In this document: positions 1 through 6,332 of the stretch, one piece after another | Numbering within the stretch: position 1 is the first letter of the stretch | Layout of the letters: every line of letters begins with the position of its first letter | Source of the DNA: Parcubacteria group bacterium | GTDB taxonomy: Bacteria > Patescibacteriota > Minisyncoccia > Phycocordibacterales > UBA2163 | Assembly: GCA_016784285.1 (NCBI GenBank) | Contig: JADHUX010000015.1 | Location: 1-8,667, forward strand | Direction: 5' to 3' | Length of the DNA stretch: 8,667 bases | The notes under the pieces: model-generated | The model's input: the letters and a program-made list of their open reading frames with translations, nothing else | Told to the model about the DNA's origin: nothing | Database searches by the model: none | Program-made: the position numbers and the translations under genes

Positions 1-1
1 G

Positions 2-664
2 AGAAGAAAAATACCTTTTAGTATTGGTGAATATTACCATGTTTATAATAGAGGTACGGATAAAAGGGTTGTTTTTATAGAAGATCGTGACTATAGACGT
101 TTCATATTTCTACTATATATTTGCAATAGTGTAATTCCGGTACGTACAGATAATTTATTCCAGCAAGGACAGCCCTTACTGGAATTATTTGGTGTAAATA
201 GAGGAGATACGTTAGTTGATATAGGCGCATTTTGTTTAATGCCAAATCATTTTCATTTACTACTTTATGAAAAAACGGAAGGCGGTATAAGTATATTTAT
301 GAAGAAATTACTTACAGCTTATGTAATGTATTTTAATACAAAAAATGAAAGAAGGGGCTCTCTTTTTGAAGGACCTTTTAAAGCTAAATATGTTAATAGT
401 AATTCATATTTAAATTGGATATTTTCATATATTCACTTAAATCCAGTCAAATTAATTCAGTCAGACTGGAAAGAAAGTGGTATTCTAGACCCTGTGTCAA
501 CTAAAAATTTTGTAGATAATTATAAATATTCAAGTTATTATGATTATTTTTTAGGAGACAGGTCAGAAGGTGTTATTTTAAATAAAAAAGAATTCTCAGA
601 TAATTTCTCACAATTAAATGATTTTGAGGATTTAGTACAAGAATTTAGGGAAGTTGGTCAATAG
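2..664 (+). CDS. REP-associated tyrosine transposase (Y1/RAYT family), 5' end outside window
   Basis: HUH single-strand transposase of the IS200-like Y1 superfamily, in the subgroup that handles REP palindromes. The first ATG inside the window (239) is internal: the frame is open from base 2 and encodes the family's N-terminal block (EYYHVYNRGTDKRVVF, in-window codons 10-25). Probably only a few residues are missing. The metal-binding HUH motif is the HFH of MPNHFHLLL (codons 80-88). The catalytic tyrosine should lie in the following helix, around TAYVMYFN. The RRGSLFEGPFKAKYV and YIHLNPVK blocks are also typical. 220 codons are visible, close to the usual full length. The frame looks intact, so the enzyme may be active. 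An AAGG-N5-CCTT palindrome at 165-177 is translated in frame as QQGQPLL in a variable stretch. The TAG stop overlaps a 30-bp repeat that recurs after rplL. RAYTs are usually single-copy genes flanked by their REP sequences rather than mobile insertion sequences. Confidence 0.9.
   Translation, partial: RRKIPFSIGEYYHVYNRGTDKRVVFIEDRDYRRFIFLLYICNSVIPVRTDNLFQQGQPLLELFGVNRGDTLVDIGAFCLMPNHFHLLLYEKTEGGISIFMKKLLTAYVMYFNTKNERRGSLFEGPFKAKYVNSNSYLNWIFSYIHLNPVKLIQSDWKESGILDPVSTKNFVDNYKYSSYYDYFLGDRSEGVILNKKEFSDNFSQLNDFEDLVQEFREVGQ
165..177. repeat. AAGG-N5-CCTT palindrome inside the transposase gene
   Basis: AAGG at 165-168 and CCTT at 174-177 are separated by ACAGC. It is preceded by CAGC, matching the reverse complement of the flank of the 30-bp repeats (CAGCAAGGACAG). 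This is the only perfect member of the family that lies in coding sequence. Confidence 0.55.
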
Positions 665-692
665 TTATCCACAGAAAGGACTGTCCTTGCTG
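663..692 (+). repeat. 30-bp intergenic repeat, copy 1 (DnaA box plus palindrome)
   Basis: Identical over 30 bases to 5492-5521. It begins inside the transposase stop codon. It contains a perfect DnaA-box 9-mer, TTATCCACA (665-673), followed by the perfect inverted repeat AAGGAC-T-GTCCTT (676-688). The position directly on a RAYT gene's 3' end is where a cognate REP sequence would be expected. The hairpin lacks a T-tract, so it is not a standard terminator. Confidence 0.85.
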
Positions 693-712
693 TAACTTTA
701 GTTTGGGTATGT

Positions 713-721
713 TGGTATAAT
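713..721 (+). promoter_or_regulatory. Extended -10 promoter (TGGTATAAT)
   Basis: A perfect -10 hexamer TATAAT (716-721) with the upstream TG of an extended -10 element. No -35 box is evident at 16-18 bp. The hexamer ends 6 nt before the ATG at 728, so transcription would begin at or next to the start codon and give a leaderless mRNA. Confidence 0.65.
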
Positions 722-727
722 TCAACA

Positions 728-1192
728 ATGAAGTTATTAAATAAGACAAGTAAAGGGTTTTTTATAGGTTTTGTGGCTATTGTAGCGGGAAGCATAGCAA
801 TTGCCTTCATCGCCGTTTACTTCAGCCCAGAAGCGCGTTTTGAGCGTGAGATGGCGAGTTTACAGGAGCAATACGCTAATGATACTTATGGTGGCGATAC
901 TCCAGAAGAAACACTAGAGCTTTTTATACAAGCACTTGAAGATGGTAATGTTGAATTAGCGAGTAAGTATTTTGTAGTGGAGAAGCAGACTGATTGGCTA
1001 GATCTTTTAAAGAAGATTAAAAGCGAAGGATTACTTAATAATATGATAAGTGATTTAAATAGAGAAAAATATGAGCATATTATAGGTGATAAACAAGTTA
1101 ATTTCAGTATAGCAAATGATAAAAATGAAATTGCTTTAACGATTTTATTGAGCTTAGAAGTTAGTGGAAAATGGAAAATTTTAGATATGTAA
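728..1192 (+). CDS. Membrane-anchored small protein with NTF2-like/DUF4878-type domain (hypothetical)
   Basis: 154 residues. Residues 1-10 are basic, and 11-32 form one hydrophobic segment (FFIGFVAIVAGSIAIAFIAV), an uncleaved signal anchor that places the rest outside the membrane. The outer part has a short coiled-coil-like stretch (36-50) and then TPEETLELFIQALEDGNVELASKYF (58-82). That helix pair opens many NTF2-like and DUF4878-like domains; the closing GKWKILD strand (148-153) also fits. The assignment rests on pattern only. Family members are often ligand-binding or structural rather than enzymatic. The start is set by the -10 box six bases upstream. The 3' end overlaps the next gene by 22 nt, so the two are co-transcribed and probably translationally coupled. 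It may assist or anchor the secreted protein encoded next. Confidence 0.75.
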   Translation: MKLLNKTSKGFFIGFVAIVAGSIAIAFIAVYFSPEARFEREMASLQEQYANDTYGGDTPEETLELFIQALEDGNVELASKYFVVEKQTDWLDLLKKIKSEGLLNNMISDLNREKYEHIIGDKQVNFSIANDKNEIALTILLSLEVSGKWKILDM

Positions 1193-4092
1193 AGATAGTT
1201 AAAGCTTTTATTTTTATTGGGATATTTTTTTTATTCCCGTTAGTTTCTTTTGCATATTCTGATAAAACTACACATCCAGCACTTACAAATGAAATCGTAA
1301 AGTTTTTTAATATACATTATCCAGATTTAGAGATTGATGATAAAGAACGAGAATTAATAGTACAAGGAAGTATAGATGAGGATTCTTTCGGTAGGTGGAT
1401 GCGTCATTATTATGATCCAGTTTATAATAGAGGTATTACTGTAGCTAAGAAATGGCAAAGTTCTAAAGAATGGTCACAAGACAGTAAAGCACAAGCTGGT
1501 ATGGTAGACAGTGCTTTTGCAGGTTCTTTGAAATCATACTATGGACACAAAGGAGATTATTCTTGGGAGCGGGCAATATATGAATACACTTGGGGCGACA
1601 AAGATTATGGGCTAAGTGCGCTCGGACATATATTACATTTTATAGAGGACGCTACAGTGCCACCACATACTAGGAATGATGTGCATCTAGTGTATTTAGA
1701 TGAAGTATTTCATGATAGAAGTCCTTATGAGCATTGGGCTAGTAAATTTAATATTGAAAATATAGATGTTATTAGTACTTTGGGGGATAAAAAACCAATA
1801 GAACTAACTACACTTGATGAATATTTTGATACTGTAGCGAGCCATACTAATAAGAATTTTTTTAGTAAAGACACTATTTTTGATGAAGAATATACAGAAC
1901 CAGTAGTTGATTTTTATACAATAGAAAAGCTTTCAAATAGTTTAACTACATCCTTTGGGTATAGAAAAATGAATGGACGTAGTTATAAAATTGTAAGGCT
2001 AGATAAAGAATTTGAATGGAAAAAAGTAGCTAAAGATAGTTCTAATGGTAATTATTTTATTATAGACGATGACGATTTAATCCTAACCGACTACTGGAAC
2101 ATTCTCTCAAAACAAGCGGTTCTTAATGGTGCTGGGGTAGTTAAACTCTTCTTTGATGAGGTTAAAAAAGAACGTGAGACAAAAACACTTGCAATGAAAA
2201 ATAGAAGTTGGTTTAAAAGGGTTTATGATTCAACTGCTGGAAAGGTATTTAATACATCTAAAGCAATATATGGTTCAAGTGTTAGTTACGAAGACCTCCA
2301 AGGTTCTGTAATCGCGGCGCAGGAGGTTGTTGAGAACGAGGTTGTGCCGGAACCTGAGCCAGAGGTTGTGGTAGAGGTGAAGGAGGAGGTTGTAATCCCC
2401 GAGTCGGAAGTTGTAGAAGAAGTCACTGAAGAAGAGGTGGTAGAGGAGGTCATACTAGGTGCAGGAGAGGTAATAGATAATCCTGTAGCAGAGGAAGTTG
2501 TGGTAAAAGAAGTCGTTGAAGAAGTTGTAGCTACAGAAGCTCCTGTAAACAATAATTCTATAGGGATCATTGAAGTAGACAGGCCGTTTGAAGGTGGTGG
2601 AGGTGGCGGTATTGCTACTGTTACAGAAGTAGCGGTGGTTGTCGTACCTCCTGATTCTCCGACCATAACCTCACCAGCAAGTTCTGGGCTATATTTTGCT
2701 ACATCTACTATTACATTTTCTGGTACAGCATCTTCTACACTTATAATCTCCAACGACTATTCAAATGCTACAACCACAGCAGACGGTAGCGACGAGTGGG
2801 AGCTTACATTGTCAGGATTCTCTCAAGGGACAACCACAATACAGTTCACAGCGATAGATTCAGACAATGTAGACTCTACTGCTACAGAGATAGCGGTAGT
2901 GGTAGACACCACAGTACCTACAATCAGCTCACTTACTATATTAGAATGTGATAATTCACTCCGTACTTCAGCATGTCTTTCCGGAGGAGACACCCTTAAT
3001 CTATCTTGGACATCCACATCAACAGACATAGCGTATTATGGGGTTATAAAAGATGGAGTTTCTATAGCCACAACCACCGCCACTACTTCGTCTCAAACAT
3101 TATCAAATGGTACATATTCTATGGAAGTTGTCGCATACGACAATGCAGACAATGTAGCTACATCGTCCTCTCAGTCTGTAGAGATCTCTACCATGCCAAT
3201 TGTTATAAACGAAATAGCATGGTCAGGTACGGCCTCTTCATCTGAGGATGAATGGATAGAGCTGTATAACAGGACAAGCTATACGATCGACCTGTCTGAT
3301 GTAGTACTTGTAGCAGATGACGGTGTACCTTATATAAACCTTACTAATACCATAGCTGCAAATAGCTATTACTTAATAGAACGAACAGACGACAATGCTA
3401 CGAGTGTAACTGCTGATCTTTCGGTAGTCTTTAGTGGAGTAGGTGCTGGTTCTGGTCTTTCAAATACAGTTGAGCAATTAAGTTTGGTGCATGCACTTGG
3501 CGGACAAGCTTCTACGACACTAGACAGTACTCCAACCACTTCTTCATGTTCTAGTGCGTGGTGTGGTGGTTCTGATAGCTCCGATTATAAATCTATGGAG
3601 AGGATTAGTGTGAGTACTGCAGGCACTACATCATCTAATTGGTCTAGTAACAACACTTATACTAAAAATGGTACCGACGTCGGTGGTAACGCTATCAATT
3701 GTACGCCAAAAGCACAAAACAGTGTAAGTCTTGAATCAATCGGCTACTATTGTTCGGAGGAAACTTCAAGTTATCTAAGTGGTGGATACTACACACCTGG
3801 CGCTGGATGTATTTATTTGTCACCAACTCTTTCTGGTAACAAGTATGGAGATATATATCGTGGTACTATTGCAAGTTCAACGATTGTAAACGGACATTCT
3901 ATTGGTTCAAATGCTACCAGTACAGAGCAAATCGATACTCTCTCAAGTCCTATACAAGGAGAGGATTACTTTGTTGCAATTTATCCAGCAGCTGACTTAA
4001 CCGCCTTTAGGAGTTACTTCCAAACAGGCGGTGCGACACCACCACATCTAAATTACGGAATTCTTGAATGGAAATATGGTACAGCGCCGTAG
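1171..4092 (+). CDS. Exported zinc phospholipase C/P1-nuclease-like protein with Ig-like and lamin-tail domains
   Basis: 973 residues. A signal peptide (basic start, hydrophobic 11-26, likely cleavage after SFA near 28) sends it across the membrane; no C-terminal anchor or sortase motif is visible. Residues 30-330 resemble the zinc-dependent phospholipase C/P1 nuclease fold. H35 lies just after the cleavage site, followed by GSIDEDSF (67-73), H79 and the block LGHILHFIEDATVPPHTRND (151-170), where H156-x3-D160-x5-H166 has the family spacing of zinc ligands. H172, H181 and the PYEHW motif (185-189) supply further candidates. Residues 385-460 are a Val/Glu/Pro linker and 475-480 are six glycines. 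Residues 495-580 and 582-673 look like Ig-like or fibronectin-like modules. Residues 677-775 (VINEIAWSG, DEWIELYNRT, ANSYYLIER) match the lamin-tail domain. The rest is Ser/Thr-rich. Substrate (phospholipid or nucleic acid) cannot be told; scavenging or cell-surface attack are inferences. Confidence 0.8.
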   Translation: MENFRYVKIVKAFIFIGIFFLFPLVSFAYSDKTTHPALTNEIVKFFNIHYPDLEIDDKERELIVQGSIDEDSFGRWMRHYYDPVYNRGITVAKKWQSSKEWSQDSKAQAGMVDSAFAGSLKSYYGHKGDYSWERAIYEYTWGDKDYGLSALGHILHFIEDATVPPHTRNDVHLVYLDEVFHDRSPYEHWASKFNIENIDVISTLGDKKPIELTTLDEYFDTVASHTNKNFFSKDTIFDEEYTEPVVDFYTIEKLSNSLTTSFGYRKMNGRSYKIVRLDKEFEWKKVAKDSSNGNYFIIDDDDLILTDYWNILSKQAVLNGAGVVKLFFDEVKKERETKTLAMKNRSWFKRVYDSTAGKVFNTSKAIYGSSVSYEDLQGSVIAAQEVVENEVVPEPEPEVVVEVKEEVVIPESEVVEEVTEEEVVEEVILGAGEVIDNPVAEEVVVKEVVEEVVATEAPVNNNSIGIIEVDRPFEGGGGGGIATVTEVAVVVVPPDSPTITSPASSGLYFATSTITFSGTASSTLIISNDYSNATTTADGSDEWELTLSGFSQGTTTIQFTAIDSDNVDSTATEIAVVVDTTVPTISSLTILECDNSLRTSACLSGGDTLNLSWTSTSTDIAYYGVIKDGVSIATTTATTSSQTLSNGTYSMEVVAYDNADNVATSSSQSVEISTMPIVINEIAWSGTASSSEDEWIELYNRTSYTIDLSDVVLVADDGVPYINLTNTIAANSYYLIERTDDNATSVTADLSVVFSGVGAGSGLSNTVEQLSLVHALGGQASTTLDSTPTTSSCSSAWCGGSDSSDYKSMERISVSTAGTTSSNWSSNNTYTKNGTDVGGNAINCTPKAQNSVSLESIGYYCSEETSSYLSGGYYTPGAGCIYLSPTLSGNKYGDIYRGTIASSTIVNGHSIGSNATSTEQIDTLSSPIQGEDYFVAIYPAADLTAFRSYFQTGGATPPHLNYGILEWKYGTAP

Positions 4093-4105
4093 TATATAAA
4101 ATATA

Positions 4106-4140
4106 AAAAGCCGATGTTCAAGTGAACATCGGCTTTTGTT
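4106..4140 (+). terminator. Intrinsic terminator after the secreted protein gene
   Basis: A perfect 15-bp inverted repeat (4106-4120 with 4123-4137), GC-rich in the middle (GCCGATGTTC) and flanked by an A-tract and a T-tract. It starts 14 bases after the stop codon. Because of the A-tract it could also work from the other strand. Confidence 0.93.
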
Positions 4141-4176
4141 TTGATAAAATTATTGAATAATCTAGCATTTCCTTAT

Positions 4177-4204
4177 TTGACATAGAGCTAATATCTGGTA
4201 CACT
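4177..4204 (+). promoter_or_regulatory. Promoter of the rplJ-rplL operon
   Basis: Consensus -35 TTGACA (4177-4182), a 16-bp spacer and an extended -10 TGGTACACT (4196-4204). Transcription would start near 4211, immediately upstream of the L10 leader. This is one of the strongest promoter matches in the window, as expected for a ribosomal operon. Confidence 0.8.
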
Positions 4205-4210
4205 TATATT

Positions 4211-4330
4211 TATAGAGGACTGGAGACAGTGGGTGCTCATAATGGGCTTAATTTCCTACTTAGGTCAGAATTGCTTCCGTCAGCTGGCGGATTATATAGT
4301 GATTTGACTCCAAGCCTGTATTAACAGGTC
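4211..4330 (+). ncRNA. L10 leader (ribosomal protein autoregulatory RNA)
   Basis: The mRNA leader to which the L10-L7/L12 complex binds to repress its own operon. Visible core: GAGACAG, then AGTGGG (4228-4233) pairing with CCTACT (4255-4260), an inner hairpin GCTCA-TAA-TGGGC (4235-4247), and the conserved GCTTAAT and AGGTCAGA segments. A closing stem TGGAG (4221-4225) pairs with CTCCA (4308-4312), and a side hairpin TCCGTC-AGCT-GGCGGA lies at 4276-4291. A short hairpin CCTGT-ATTA-ACAGG (4315-4328) followed by TCGTTTTT could act as a weak attenuator. Pairings were worked out by eye; the match to the known L10 leader is from memory. Confidence 0.85.
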
Positions 4331-4368
4331 GTTTTTATTGAAAAATAAATAAAAAATTAGTATAAGAT

Positions 4369-4857
4369 ATGGCATTAACAAAAGAAAAGAAAGGTGAGAT
4401 TTTGACTAAACTAAAAGATATTTTTAGTAATTCAGAATCCGCAGTATTTGTGAAGTTTAGCGGACTTAATGTGCTAGATACGTCAGAGATGCGAGATGCA
4501 CTACGTGACGAAAGTGTTGGCTACCTTGTAGCAAAGAAAACACTTATCAAGAAAGTACTAAAAGACGCTGGTATCGAAGGAGAACTTCCAGCACTCGAAG
4601 GTGAGATCGCTGTTGCATATAGTACCGATCTTACCGCTCCAGCAAGAGGAGTATATGAGTTTGCAAAGAAGTTTAAAGAAAATCTAGCTATTGCTGGAGG
4701 AATATTTGAGGGAAGGTATATGACTGAAGCAGAAATGACAGAGATTGCTTCTATACCACCACTTCAGACACTATATGGTATGTTTGTAAATATCATTAAC
4801 TCACCAATACAAAGATGTGCTATTGCTCTTGATCAGATAGCACAAAGTAAAGCTTAA
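4369..4857 (+). CDS. rplJ: 50S ribosomal protein L10
   Basis: 162 residues, normal length. L10 anchors the L7/L12 stalk to 23S rRNA at the factor-binding site. The N-terminal RNA-binding domain is clear (LTKEKKGEILTKLKDIF, SAVFVKFSGLNV, MRDALRDESVGYLVAKKTLI), followed by the insert domain (ELPALEGEIAVAYSTD, FAKKFKENLAIAGGIFEG). The C-terminal helix that holds L7/L12 dimers starts near IASIPPLQTLYGMFV and is fairly short, ending INSPIQRCAIALDQIAQSKA. No Shine-Dalgarno sequence precedes the ATG; the preceding 30 bases are almost pure A/T. It is the first gene of the rplJ-rplL operon and lies behind its own feedback leader. Confidence 0.97.
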   Translation: MALTKEKKGEILTKLKDIFSNSESAVFVKFSGLNVLDTSEMRDALRDESVGYLVAKKTLIKKVLKDAGIEGELPALEGEIAVAYSTDLTAPARGVYEFAKKFKENLAIAGGIFEGRYMTEAEMTEIASIPPLQTLYGMFVNIINSPIQRCAIALDQIAQSKA

Positions 4858-4879
4858 TTATCAATATCGCGGGAAGAGG

Positions 4880-4934
4880 TCGTTCCTCATAGACGATGAA
4901 GAAGTTGCGAAACTCCTTCTTCATTGAGGAGCGA
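4880..4934 (+). other. Long hairpin between rplJ and rplL
   Basis: Outer arms TCGTTCCTCA (4880-4889) and TGAGGAGCGA (4925-4934) pair over 10 bp with one G-U. Inner arms ATGAAGAAG (4896-4904) and CTTCTTCAT (4916-4924) pair over 9 bp with an 11-nt loop. A 6-nt bulge lies on the left side only. No T-tract follows, so it should not terminate. It may be a processing site, an mRNA stabiliser or a control on rplL expression, which must exceed that of rplJ. The left arm also contains GAGG-TCGTT-CCTC, a relative of the AAGG-N5-CCTT repeats. Confidence 0.7.
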
Positions 4935-4956
4935 TAATTAAAATAAATCAATTATT

Positions 4957-5481
4957 ATGACAACAGAAGAAAATAAAACAGAAGAAGTAAAGGCTGAAGA
5001 AAAAGCTCCTGAAGCCGAAGCTCCTAAAGAGGAAGCTAAGGTAGAAGAGAAGCCAGCTGAAGAGGCTCCTAAAGCAGAAGAAAAGAAGGAGGAAGCTGCT
5101 CCAGTAGAGGTGCCAGCAAAATTTAAAGAAATCGTAGAAGAAATCGAGAAAATGTCAGTTATGGAACTTAACGAGCTAGTAAAGGTTTTTGAAGAAAAAT
5201 TTGGTGTTTCTGCACAAGCTGTAGCTGCAGGACCAGCAGCCGGAGGCGCAGCTGAAGCAGGTGAAGAACAGGATTCATTCACAGTAGAGCTTACAGAAGC
5301 AGGTGCACAGAAGATAGCTGTTATTAAAGCAGTTAAAGGACTACTTGGGCTTGGTCTTAAAGAGGCTAAAGACGCAGTAGATGGCGCACCAGGAGTACTA
5401 AAAGAAGGTGTAAAGAAAGAAGAAGCAGAAGAAATGAAGAAGCAAATAGAAGAAGCAGGCGGTAAAGTTACTTTGAAATAA
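4957..5481 (+). CDS. rplL: 50S ribosomal protein L7/L12 with long N-terminal extension
   Basis: 174 residues, against about 120-125 in most bacteria. The ribosomal stalk protein recruits and stimulates translation GTPases. Residues 55-90 ([29 protein letters not shown]) are the dimerisation domain, 91-105 the Ala/Gly hinge, and 106-174 the globular domain with [24 protein letters not shown], the factor-binding surface. Residues 1-54 are an added low-complexity Glu/Lys/Ala/Pro tail. An internal start cannot explain the extra length: the next in-frame ATG is codon 66, inside the dimerisation domain. No Shine-Dalgarno is visible; the start follows an A/T-rich stretch after the intergenic hairpin. 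Stop and terminator follow with no rpoB behind, so the operon ends here. Confidence 0.96.
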   Translation: MTTEENKTEEVKAEEKAPEAEAPKEEAKVEEKPAEEAPKAEEKKEEAAPVEVPAKFKEIVEEIEKMSVMELNELVKVFEEKFGVSAQAVAAGPAAGGAAEAGEEQDSFTVELTEAGAQKIAVIKAVKGLLGLGLKEAKDAVDGAPGVLKEGVKKEEAEEMKKQIEEAGGKVTLK

Positions 5482-5491
5482 TTAAAAAGAG

Positions 5492-5521
5492 AGTTATCCA
5501 CAGAAAGGACTGTCCTTGCTG
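5492..5521 (+). repeat. 30-bp intergenic repeat, copy 2 (DnaA box plus palindrome)
   Basis: Identical to 663-692. It carries TTATCCACA (5494-5502) and AAGGAC-T-GTCCTT (5505-5517). It sits 10 bases after the rplL stop and just before the operon terminator. Here no transposase is adjacent, so this copy has dispersed. Confidence 0.85.
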
Positions 5522-5524
5522 AAC

Positions 5525-5553
5525 AAAAAAGAGGTCATTTGGGCCTCTTTTTT
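5525..5553 (+). terminator. Intrinsic terminator of the rplJ-rplL operon
   Basis: AAAAAAGAGG (5525-5534) pairs perfectly with CCTCTTTTTT (5544-5553). Two more pairs (T-G, C-G) are possible inside, leaving a 5-nt loop. The right arm supplies the T-tract. Confidence 0.9.
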
Positions 5554-5568
5554 GGTGCTTGTCAATTC

Positions 5569-5597
5569 TGGATATTTATATACGCAGGTGGTAGAAT
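5569..5597 (+). promoter_or_regulatory. Extended -10 promoter (TGGTAGAAT) of the winged-helix gene
   Basis: TAGAAT (5592-5597) is preceded by TGG. A 4-of-6 match to a -35 box, TGGATA (5569-5574), lies 17 bp upstream. The -10 ends 9 nt before the ATG at 5607, so the mRNA would have almost no 5' leader. Confidence 0.6.
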
Positions 5598-5606
5598 ATC
5601 TTCATT

Positions 5607-6242
5607 ATGAAGATATTAGGAAAACTCTTTGGAAGTCCTGCAATGGTAAAGCTTTTAAGGCTTTTTATCTTTAATCCTGAACATAGTTTTACTAATAAAG
5701 AAGCAGCAACAAGAGCAAAGATCACAGCCGACACTTTACGCTTAGAACTCTCTATTATGAAACAGATGGGTTTTGTAAAGAAAAAGGTTGTATATAGACA
5801 AACAACAACAGGAAAAGGTAAGAGAAAAACAGTAAAAAAGAAAAAAGTCTCTGCTTGGACACTTGATGAGAAGTTTCCATACATTGAATCTTTACGAGGT
5901 TTCTTAGTAAATGCTACTCCAGTAAAGAATAAAGATATACCAAAGCGATTAAGTGTAGCAGGGGTTATTAAGCTTATAGTGATTTCTGGGGTATTTATAC
6001 AAAACTTAGACAGTAGAATAGATTTACTTATAGTAGGTAACGGTATAAAGAAAGGACAGCTAGAAACAGCCATTAAGTCTATTGAATCAGAGATCGGAAG
6101 AGAGCTAAGATACGCCGTCTTTGAGACACAAGAGTTTAAATATAGAATGGGTATTTATGATAGATTGATCCGTGATGTATTTGATTACGAACATGACGTA
6201 ATCTTGGATAAGATCGGTATTGCAGAAAATCCTACAAATTAA
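5607..6242 (+). CDS. Winged-helix protein with degenerate nucleotidyltransferase-like domain
   Basis: 211 residues. Residues 10-57 look like a winged helix (AMVKLLRLFIFNPEHSFTNKEAA, then ADTLRLELSIMKQMGFV as recognition helix). Residues 58-81 are very basic (GKGKRKTVKKKK) and fit a wing contacting DNA or RNA. Residues 118-190 resemble the small MNT-type nucleotidyltransferase fold: LIVISGVF followed by DSRIDLLIVGNGIKKGQLETAIKSIESEIGRELRYAVF. The active-site signature appears lost: the usual GS turn reads SGVF, and the first Asp of the D-x-D pair is Arg137 in SRIDLL, so catalysis is unlikely. The protein is probably a sequence-specific regulator whose second domain binds a ligand or partner; target unknown. 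It stands alone between two terminators. Family assignment is by motif recognition only. Confidence 0.7.
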   Translation: MKILGKLFGSPAMVKLLRLFIFNPEHSFTNKEAATRAKITADTLRLELSIMKQMGFVKKKVVYRQTTTGKGKRKTVKKKKVSAWTLDEKFPYIESLRGFLVNATPVKNKDIPKRLSVAGVIKLIVISGVFIQNLDSRIDLLIVGNGIKKGQLETAIKSIESEIGRELRYAVFETQEFKYRMGIYDRLIRDVFDYEHDVILDKIGIAENPTN

Positions 6243-6270
6243 AATCTTACATTAGCTGTAAGATTTTTTG
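6241..6270 (+). terminator. Intrinsic terminator after the winged-helix gene
   Basis: AAAATCTTAC (6241-6250) pairs perfectly with GTAAGATTTT (6258-6267) around a 7-nt loop, followed by further Ts. The left arm overlaps the TAA stop. Confidence 0.88.
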
Positions 6271-6279
6271 TTATCCACA
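6271..6279 (+). promoter_or_regulatory. DnaA-box-like 9-mer (TTATCCACA)
   Basis: Perfect match to the consensus DnaA box, directly after a terminator and outside the 30-bp repeats. It continues as CTTAAGA. An almost identical context (ATATCCACAACTTAAGA) occurs at 8588-8604. Binding by DnaA is inferred only from the sequence. Confidence 0.5.
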
Positions 6280-6317
6280 CTTAAGATTAAAATTTATAAC
6301 TAATAGTATAAATAAAA

Positions 6318-6326
6318 TGATATTAT
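6318..6326 (+). promoter_or_regulatory. Candidate extended -10 promoter (TGATATTAT) of the MscS-like gene
   Basis: TG-A-TATTAT resembles the other extended -10 elements in the window; no -35 match is seen. Transcription would begin near 6333, exactly where the first leader hairpin starts. Confidence 0.4.
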
Positions 6327-6332
6327 GTATGT

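Noticed and set aside
2286..2753. Antisense reading frame opposite the secreted protein linker
   Set aside because: The opposite strand stays open only because the Val/Glu-rich linker uses few codons whose complements are stops. The product is Ser/Thr low complexity with no start signal.
4361..4366. TATAAG just before rplJ as a leaderless promoter
   Set aside because: It lies 2 nt from the ATG, too close for any start site to keep the codon, and the gene is served by the promoter and L10 leader upstream.
4938..5501. Antisense reading frame opposite rplL
   Set aside because: It mirrors the Glu/Lys/Ala composition of L7/L12; the Ser/Ala/Phe-rich product resembles no protein.
5576..6073. Antisense reading frame opposite the winged-helix gene
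   Set aside because: Shadow of a well-supported gene, and its 3' end covers that gene's promoter.
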